This document shows, piece after piece, positions 57,690-64,000 of a stretch of DNA of 64,000 nucleotides. The stretch is from Diphasiastrum complanatum (lineage: Eukaryota > Streptophyta > Lycopodiopsida > Lycopodiales > Lycopodiaceae). The number at the start of each line of letters is the position of its first letter. Position 1 is the first letter of the stretch. The stretch spans positions 44,948,180-45,012,179 of the forward strand of contig CM055101.1 of assembly GCA_029204225.1 (NCBI GenBank), read 5' to 3'. A program made the position numbers and the translations under genes. Under the pieces are notes generated by a model that had not been told where the DNA came from, did not search any database, and saw only the letters and a program-made list of their open reading frames with translations.

Positions 57690-58633
57690 GGCCTGAAGTA
57701 GTGCTGGTCCCTCGGCACTCTGCCGGTTTAGTAAAGAGTCTTCTTGGCCCGGCTCTGGTGGATCAAGTAGCCCATGACGTCTTCCATGAAATTAATGCGG
57801 TCCAATTTCTTCAAGTCCTTGGGCGTGTGAAAAGACTTGTGGACTCTTGTCAGCCAGTCTTGGTCGACCCATGCTTGGAATCGGCGTGTCCAGGAATCGC
57901 CAAGGAATGCAGTTCGGTAATAGACTCGAGCGACTGGCAGCTGATCTTCGACTTTGTCAAAGGCTAGTGTCTTATTAGGATCAATTTGTCCCACTTGGTT
58001 TCAATCCCCATTAATTGTTCTCTTAGTCCCGGGCATAAGTGACTGCTGCGCAGACTGTTGGATCAGGACAGTTAAAATATTTTTGGCAAATAGGGTGGAG
58101 TCCTTCGGGTGTCTACATCTGTATCCCAACCGTGTTTTAATGGAATTCTTGGCCAGTTAAGTTTTGGATGGTGATTTTGTCCAGAGGGGTGCGCATTCCA
58201 CCCATTTGGATCGTCGTGTGCATGGCAAGAAGTGCGCGTTCACCCGTAGTTGTTGCGGACTTGTCACATAGGCCCTGATGGCCGCAGGGTCCCATTCAAA
58301 GAGCTACTGGTGCCACTCTAGTTGTGGTTGGTGGGCGGGTAGTGCTTGCAGCTCGTTGCCTTTTATTGTCTGCACCGAAAATGATATCTGCCAGCCGTCT
58401 CTTGATGACTCGTGGGGATACTTGGCTAGAAATTCGTTGATTTTCTCCTCCATGGACTTTGGGCGTCGGCAGGCCCGGTTGGCAGATATGGTGCGCGAGC
58501 CTCTTGATGAGGAGGCTTGTCCTTTCTCATAGCTATGGCTGGAATCGACGTCTGTGCCTTGGTCCCGTGTCTCAGCCCCCGTATCAACTGGTCCTTGGTC
58601 TTGGCCTTCGGACCCTTGCTCTTGACTTATCAC
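57690..58633 (-). pseudogene. Unknown protein, minus-strand ORF cluster, distal part
   Basis: I do not recognise this family. From 58633 the frame begins MISQEQGSEGQDQG, a hydrophilic, acidic segment with Ser/Arg-rich stretches. It then has MEEKINEFLAKYPHESSRDG and, after a stop near 58303, continues to 57730 with only a few further stops. This last part holds AFDKVEDQLPVARVYYRTAF, DSWTRRFQAWVDQDWL and VHKSFHTPKDLKKLDRINFM. The long, nearly open stretch has amino-acid content of a real globular domain. It lies between another unknown ORF and an LTR, which suggests a retrotransposon accessory ORF or captured gene; function unknown. Confidence 0.5.
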
Positions 58634-58671
58634 CCCTGCTGCTTTTTGCCTTGGTCCTGGCTAGTGCTTGC

Positions 58672-59115
58672 CTATGCAGCATCAAAAATAGGTGGCGGTG
58701 GAATCACCAATAGGGTTAGTTGGGTCTTCTTCTCCATGTACTGTTGGCAAGCCTTGAGGGCTTGTTTGGGTTGGGCAAGCTCGTGAGTTGCGCTTGCCCG
58801 GTACTTGTCAAACTCCGCCTGGTAGTTGTTCAACATTTGGCTATATACCTGCACCTGACGCCTGAAGAGATTCATCTCTGCTTGAAAGAGTGGTCTTGAG
58901 TCTGGTGCGGGTTGAACTAGCCAGGCGAGTTTTTCGCTTTGTAAGGCTTTCACATCCGCCCCCAGGTGTATATTCTCTGCTTCATAAATTTGTAGTTGCG
59001 CTTGGAAGGGAGCAAGCCATTGGGACTGAAGCACTTGCACCTTCGTGGAGACATCTGTCAGCACTTTGGAAAGGCTTTGGATATACTGATTTAGGCCATC
59101 CTCTTTCTTGTACAC
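58672..59115 (-). CDS. Unknown coiled-coil protein ORF
   Basis: This is a 147-residue open frame on the minus strand with heptad-like leucines and Gln-rich helices (for example LTDVSTKVQVLQSQWLAPFQ and ALQSEKLAWL), ending in a proline run. It looks like a coiled coil, as found in gag-like or structural proteins, but no family is recognised. It is part of the same minus-strand coding run as its neighbours; the breaks between them could be mutations in one longer protein. Confidence 0.4.
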   Translation of the reverse strand: MYKKEDGLNQYIQSLSKVLTDVSTKVQVLQSQWLAPFQAQLQIYEAENIHLGADVKALQSEKLAWLVQPAPDSRPLFQAEMNLFRRQVQVYSQMLNNYQAEFDKYRASATHELAQPKQALKACQQYMEKKTQLTLLVIPPPPIFDAA

Positions 59116-59142
59116 TTGGCAATCTCCCGATGCCCATCTTAT

Positions 59143-60140
59143 TCATGTTGTTGAGCTATAAGAAGCTCTTGCTGCAACTTCGTGAGTTTCGCTCATAGTT
59201 GGGTGTTGCTTGTCGCCAAGTGGAGTACCCGGCTGTCCAAAGTGGCCCTGGCTGCTACCGCCTCCTAGATGTATGTCCCCAAGGTTTGGTATGTCGTCGT
59301 TAAATCTGTTGGAATAGTCAGTACGCTGGCACTGATAGGGGCTTTGTGGTAGTGGCCCCGATGACTGGTACAGTGTCATCGTCGTTGTCTTCGATCAGGT
59401 TCTCAGGGGACTTTCTATCATCTGGGGCGATGGGATCTGTCCGATCCGGTGATGGAACGAATACTATCTAAACAAATGCATCATCAGGCAACGGTTGGTT
59501 GTCCTTGGCAACCTTTGATGGTGAAACGAATGGTGTGGGAGAGACAGAAGTGGAAACAGGAGTGGGGACAAAGATGGAGCGAAAATGGTATGGCGTGGCG
59601 GTGAGAAGTTGATGACTTGCATCCACGCCAGAGTGTCCGGAGACAGCTGAGAGTCAGAGAGATTAAACTAGAGAGGAGCAACGGTGGAGACAAGAGTGAT
59701 GGAGGATGTGATAGTGATGGAAGGGGTAGTAGATAATGGAACAAAAGTAGAAGTGGTATCAATAGAGGAGACGGGAGTGGAAACAGAAGCAGTCGTGGAT
59801 GGAACAAAAAGAAGAGGAGTGACAATAGAGATAGGAGGAGGAGGTTGTACAGAAGAAGAAGAAGTGGCAGTGGTTGATGGAGTGGTTAATGATGTGGTGG
59901 TGGTACGTCGTCTAGTGGTAGGTGGAGATGAGGAAGAAGGGGCAGCTCCACGCATTCTTTTGCTGGCTGTCGTGTCAGTAACTGTAGGTTGGGAGGATGT
60001 GGATGCAGTAGATGGCGGATAGAGATTAGTGTGCGGCACAATGGAAGATAAAAGACTGGAACAGCAAAAATCGTGCACTTTTGCCTCGAGAAGTGCGTAG
60101 ACAAAGCTACACAGCAGGGGGCCTGCTGCGATACACTCAC
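59143..60140 (-). pseudogene. Ser/Thr/Pro-rich ORFs of the unknown cluster
   Basis: The minus frame 60078-59668 encodes a low-complexity Ser/Thr/Pro chain with a basic KRMRG and a TTRRRTTTT stretch. Frame 59379-59143 adds a Gly/Ser/Gln-rich segment. Such linkers have little diagnostic value. They link the 60.1-60.8 kb domain to the coiled coil in the same sense. Confidence 0.35.
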
Positions 60141-60159
60141 GGGTGTTGGGTTTGATGGA

Positions 60160-60780
60160 GATGGTTAGTTCGTGAATGAGGAAGGCATGCTAGTCGTATG
60201 GCACAACCGTGGGGCCAGGATTCCCAAGAAGGACTCCACTATCTGACTCAACAGTGTGGACTAGATTCTGTCCTTGCGAAATGTTGAAACAACCAGAAAG
60301 TTGTTCAACATATGCGCAGTCGCTTGTATGACGGGTTCCGTGATAGCCTCTATCAGGTAACCGTTGTTAGTTTGGATCAAAATCTATGGTGCGGTCTGGG
60401 TGACGAAAGGTTTGATCAGGGCTTTTGCCTGACGATGGGAGATGGGCTGATAGTCACCGGACATAATGTCGACGGTAACCATTGAGTCCCCATTAATTCG
60501 TACCTTGTACGTGGTACCTTGGTACAGGAGGTGGAAATGCGACTTCGATGCTTTTCAAGTGGCATAAGCGTGAAGGGCAAGGCCCATGTTAATGTCAGAA
60601 TTGAAAAGCGCCGAGAAAAAACCCATTGCCTCAAGAAGTGGGCCAATAGTCTGAAGCCATGTTTGAATCAAAGTACTAGAAGGTAAAGGCCAAATCTGGG
60701 TGGCTGAGGGTATCGCACGCTGGATCACCTGCTTGGTGCTAGAGTCTTCAAAAAATGAGGAGGCTATGTTAGCAGTGATA
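60160..60780 (-). pseudogene. Unknown protein, minus-strand ORF cluster, proximal part
   Basis: A minus frame with a few stops encodes STKQVIQRAIPSATQIWPLP, then LLEAMGFFSALFNSDINMGL, YQGTTYKVRINGDSMVTVDI and MSGDYQPISHRQAKALIKPF. It reads like a folded domain, but I cannot name it. A possible TATA box lies about 240 bp upstream at 61021-61031, so this may be the first protein of an element. Confidence 0.4.
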
Positions 60781-61020
60781 GTTAAAGTGTGAAAACGTAG
60801 AAAAAATGGTGGACAAGGTAAAAAGATGTGGGAACGAGAAAAACAGTGAATAACAAGTGTTGGATGGTAAGAACAGTAGTTCAGAGCACAGATCTGGGTT
60901 CAGAGTATGTAGATGATGGCTTGTATAAAGTTTGGTTGCAATCAGAGAACTTGGAAATTTCAGTGAAAATTTCAACAGAGTTTTGCCAGCAAAGGTGACA
61001 AATGACTCAAATTCAGCCCT

Positions 61021-61031
61021 TATATAGCGGA
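61021..61031 (-). promoter_or_regulatory. TATA-box candidate
   Basis: The minus strand reads CTATATAAGGG, a strong TATA match, upstream of the unknown ORF cluster. It may lie in an LTR whose ends I could not define. Confidence 0.45.
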
Positions 61032-61119
61032 AATTACAGTGCATATTAGGTGAAATCCACTTTTCCTTGTTCAGTTCCACCCAAATTTGGCAGGGACCTT
61101 TTTCACAAAATTCTAAGAC

Positions 61120-61420
61120 CTCGGAGAAGTCCGCGAGAGTTCAGAAGGTGATTTGACTGAGGTTTTGCGAGGGTTCTGACAATCTACGAGGGTTCAATCC
61201 TTGCAGGGAGTGAATGCTCACACAACATGTTCCTGTGGTTGGATTTTCAAGATCAAACCATGTACGCTGCTCTGATTCCATTTATGCCCCTTGCAAAGGT
61301 TGGTTTGATGATCTTCATGCTCTACGAAGGTTCTGAAGATTCGGCTTCTGGGAACTCTCGCATACACTCAAAAATGATGATTTCTCCATGAAAAACTCTC
61401 GCAGAGATTTTCATAGATGC
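61120..61420 (-). repeat. Second stretch of 'actctcgca' words
   Basis: Several 'gcgagagtt', 'tgcgagggttc' and 'aactctcgca' words occur here, as in the leader at 45670-46500. This links the unknown cluster to the gypsy family of 43-47 kb. Confidence 0.45.
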
Positions 61421-61689
61421 ATCTGGGTCAGATCTAGTGATTGTCCAAGTTTCAAGAGCTATCTCTCAGGGGATCTCCAAAAAATCATGAAAAAAGTACT
61501 CTTTTAGAGTGTTTTTTGACGAGACCTTGAGATTCTCTGATTTATATCTTTTGCAAACTGGTAGTCTATTTCATCCATGTCAGATCTGACTGTTGGAAGT
61601 TTTGATAGATATTTGATAACAAATCCATCAGTTTTGGGTGAAATTTGCCCTTATCTTGCCATAGTTACTGAGATCGAGGTCTCTAATCT

Positions 61690-62600
61690 ACAAATTGGGG
61701 GGCTTATTGGTGTAATCTGATGATTTGCTTCTCTCTTGATCCTACCTGGATCTGGATCTCTCATGGATCTTGATGGATTTCTCTCGATCTTGCTAGATCT
61801 GGCTGAATCTTGATGGATCTAGCTTGATATGGCTTGATCTTCCTAGATCTAGTTGTGATGGCCGAGCAGATAAGCTATCCGTGATTTGCCACCAACAACA
61901 TGGATCTGTCTTACTGTGGTGGCCAATATTTGTGCAACCGACTACTGTTGATGGGTGTATCGAACGGTGTCCCATCTAGCTTCTCCAGATTCACGGCTCC
62001 ATGATTAAGAATTTCTTTGATCCGATAAGGCCTGTGAATTTTAATTTTCTTTTGATTGCCTTGGTTTTATACATCAGGACCAGATCTTCGGAATGAAAAT
62101 CTTTCTTTTGTAACTTGCGATCGTACCATGCCTTGCATCTTTCCTTTTCAGTTGCCAGTGCATGCACAACTAGTAAGCATGTTCCACAGAGCTTATGCAA
62201 AGCTTCGTGGCGTAGTTGTAAAGGTTTTGTTTCATTAAGGTGTTGCGTTGTAGCAATCCTTAATGAAGGGACTAAAAACTCTACTGGCATTACAACATCC
62301 TGACCATATACCAATTGGAAGGGTATTTGATCAGTGCTTCCCTTATATGTTGTCCTGAATGCCCACAGAGCAGCATGCAACTTGTGTTCCCAATCTGATC
62401 TGCTAGCTTCAACTGTTTTCGTGAGCACGCTACACAAGATCTTATTGGATGATTCTGCTTGCCCATTACCACGAGGATAATAAGGCGTACCGGTTCTATG
62501 GATCACAAAGAATTCCCTCAACATGACCTTGATGGTCTCATTGATGAAATGACTTCCACTATCGTTGACTATTTCCACCGGGCATCCAAAGCGCAAAAGC
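61690..62600 (-). pseudogene. Gypsy integrase, C-terminal half
   Basis: The 62596-61991 frame is open for 201 residues. It includes MRFGCPVEIVNDSGSHF (the second catalytic Asp), GTPYYPRGNGQAESSNKIL (the catalytic Glu), DWEHKLHAALWAFRTTYKGS, and a KAWYDRKL...DLVLMYK segment. It continues after a stop with a VNLEKLDGTPFDTPINSSRL segment. The N-terminal half of the integrase and the reverse transcriptase are missing: at 62600 the sequence switches to plus-strand gypsy. It is the best-preserved integrase piece in the window. Confidence 0.8.
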
Positions 62601-62665
62601 TTAAAGATGCATTGGTTTCAGCACCAATCTTACGTCCACCCAATTGGTCCATTGAGTTTCATGGC
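62590..62665 (+). pseudogene. Gypsy RNase H scrap
   Basis: The plus strand encodes KAQKLKDALVSAPILRPPNW, which matches the start of gypsy RNase H just after the reverse transcriptase. It is only 25 codons long and lies between the minus-strand integrase and a gag. Confidence 0.55.
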
Positions 62666-63310
62666 AAAAGGCAATCAACCTTGTATATGGGATGATTTTT
62701 GCATAGTTTTTAGGGAATACTTCCTACCACTATTAGATGACTATGAACACTTTCAAAAGTTGAGTCATCTAACAATGAATAAAGGTTTGGGACAATTTAT
62801 TCAAGATTTTCATAAGTATCTGAATCCACTTTATAGTGACATTCCTCCAAAGGTAGAAATGTTAATGTTTATTGATGGGTTATCAAAAGATTACCAAGTG
62901 GATGTTCGTAGGAACCATCCAAAAACCCTAGAGGATGCTATTAGGGCTGCAAAGTATTTTGATGACACACCTAAGCCATCTAGGGGTCACCAACCTAATG
63001 AGCCAAAAAAAGGTTTTCAATTCAGGAGGAAGGATAGGGAAGCTGTTAATGAAACACATCCCAAATCCAATAATCCTAAGTCAAAGATATAGTTGAAGCT
63101 CGTAAGAAAGAACTCATGCTTCAAGTGCAATGGCGAGGGTCACCTTGCACGAGATTGCATAAAAAAACCAACTTCTACCTCAAGTAATCTATCTCGAAGT
63201 AATGAGATGGATGTATGTTTTCTTAGTTCTTTAGTTTTTGGACCTAATGACCTTATTTGCATTAAAGGTAAAGTTAAAGATCAAGTTGTGAAACTCATAA
63301 CTTTATTAAT
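62660..63310 (+). pseudogene. Gypsy gag, plus strand
   Basis: Gag capsid residues are clear: WDDFCIVFREYFLPLLDDYE, HLTMNKGLGQFIQDFHKYL, MLMFIDGLSKDYQVDV and LEDAIRAAKYF. A stop at 63090 is followed in the same frame by a canonical zinc knuckle, CFKCNGEGHLARDC, at about 63119. The first codons of gag are missing because the sequence joins an RNase H scrap at about 62660. Confidence 0.8.
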
Positions 63311-63430
63311 GTAAATTTGGTGCAAACGCTAAACCTTTCAACTAGAAAAAGTGAGAAAAAATACTGTGTGACAATGACATCGGGAATCAATTCCACATTT
63401 ATGGATTATGTTGTTACTCTGAAAAACTAG
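63255..63430 (+). pseudogene. Gypsy protease with active site deleted
   Basis: The frame reaches GKVKDQVVKLI and is expected to continue with the catalytic DSGAT. Instead it shifts, and the next frame resumes with HNFINVNLVQTLNLSTRKSE, the part that follows the active site. The catalytic Asp-Ser-Gly is therefore deleted. A stop follows at about 63430. Confidence 0.6.
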
Positions 63431-63634
63431 AATTCCATGCTGTTGCATTAGCTAATGTGGATATTGTTCTCAGATAACAATGGCATTTTGATACAAATAA
63501 ATCATTGAAAATTGATTTTGTTGAAAAATCTTTATCTTTCATGCATGAGGATTCTTTGATTAAGATCAAGGCTAATTTAAGTGTTAACACTAAAAAATGT
63601 TAATCCTTATTCTAAACGGGAACTTAATTTAATA

Positions 63635-64000
63635 ATGAAGAATTCTGATTTTGAAGTTTATTTATGTTTTCACAATGATTTCATTTGCTTCAATGATAAT
63701 AAACTTAACATAAATGCCATGAATATACCCAGTGAGAACATTATAGAGTTTGAAGCCTATAATGAACTTAGGCAGGAATTCAATGATGTTTTTATAGACC
63801 TTCATGTAGGTTTACCACCCGGAAGGACAGTTGATCATAAAATTGAGCTTATACCTGGTTCAATTCCGATCGCACAACATCCTTATCAGATGAGTGCATC
63901 AGAAGAGGCTGAGGTAAATAGGCAATTACATGATTACATGAAGAAGGGGTGGGTACAACCTAGTAAGTCTCCTTGGGCATCACCAATGGTTATGGTGGCC
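63635..64000 (+). CDS. Gypsy reverse transcriptase, N-terminal part, runs off the window
   Basis: An open frame from MKNSDFEVYLCFHND through EAYNELRQEFNDVFIDL, GLPPGRTVDHKIELIPGS, PYQMSASEEAEVNRQLHDYM and KKGWVQPSKSPWASPM reaches the window edge without a stop. These are the fingers and start of the palm of a Ty3/gypsy reverse transcriptase. The catalytic YxDD lies beyond the edge. Whether this copy is intact further on cannot be seen; its gag and protease are broken. Confidence 0.8.
   Translation, partial: MKNSDFEVYLCFHNDFICFNDNKLNINAMNIPSENIIEFEAYNELRQEFNDVFIDLHVGLPPGRTVDHKIELIPGSIPIAQHPYQMSASEEAEVNRQLHDYMKKGWVQPSKSPWASPMVMVA

Noticed and set aside
59684..60022. Val/Glu/Gly-rich plus-strand ORF
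   Set aside because: It is the antisense shadow of the Ser/Thr-rich minus-strand ORF, within a minus-strand coding run.

Overview
The window looks like nuclear DNA from a land plant with a large, repeat-rich genome. Only one gene looks functional: a RabA/Rab11-type small GTPase at about 18.6-20.2 kb, split into two exons by one GT-AG intron. Almost everything else I can recognise is transposon-derived. I see Ty1/copia and Ty3/gypsy retrotransposons, L1-type LINE pieces, a possible SINE, and a degenerate reverse-transcriptase element that resembles the Penelope-like class. That element, the nesting and the long CT/GA tracts suggest a fern, lycophyte or gymnosperm rather than a compact angiosperm. 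The lineage is inference; nothing seen fixes the species.

Layout. 0.5-7.1 kb: a minus-strand copy (C) of the Penelope-like element, split by a copia-related insertion with a complete LTR at 4193-5439. 7.2-9.4 kb: a GC-rich hairpin element and a LINE ORF1 remnant cut by a copia 3' LTR. 9.4-14.9 kb: two copia pol regions head to head; the plus-strand one keeps its polypurine tract and part of its 3' LTR. 15.4-17.5 kb: a LINE ORF2 3' end interrupted by a clean solo LTR (15839-16389, target duplication CACCA). 17.9 kb: possible SINE. 18.2-20.8 kb: the Rab gene. 20.8-24.6 kb: AT-rich sequence with no recognised gene.

24.6-31.5 kb: the most unusual locus. A decayed reverse transcriptase with an RYIDD catalytic box lies between two long direct repeats (A and B). 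Both repeats follow a CT tract and carry the same TATA box, the same splice-donor-like site and dispersed GCGATGGA motifs. 32.0-34.3 kb: a LINE ORF1 remnant with a C-rich tandem leader and a long apparent target duplication. 34.3-37.8 kb: nothing recognised. 37.8-43.1 kb: a plus-strand gypsy element (LTR, primer site, minisatellite leader, gag, protease). It meets tail to tail a minus-strand gypsy element (43.1-47.1 kb). 47.1-49.7 kb: minus-strand copia LTR and reverse transcriptase. 49.7-55.0 kb: mostly unassigned, with a second GC hairpin and a CT tract. 55.0-57.7 kb: patchwork of copia and chromodomain-gypsy pieces, a compound microsatellite and an LTR. 57.7-60.8 kb: a minus-strand run of coding-like ORFs of unknown family. 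61.0-62.6 kb: gypsy integrase (minus). 62.6-64.0 kb: a gypsy gag-pol running off the right edge.

The transposon genes are broken by stops, frameshifts and lost catalytic residues, so no complete autonomous element is present. The Rab gene is the only locus for which a cellular role can be stated. All calls come from reading the sequence by eye, without database searches.
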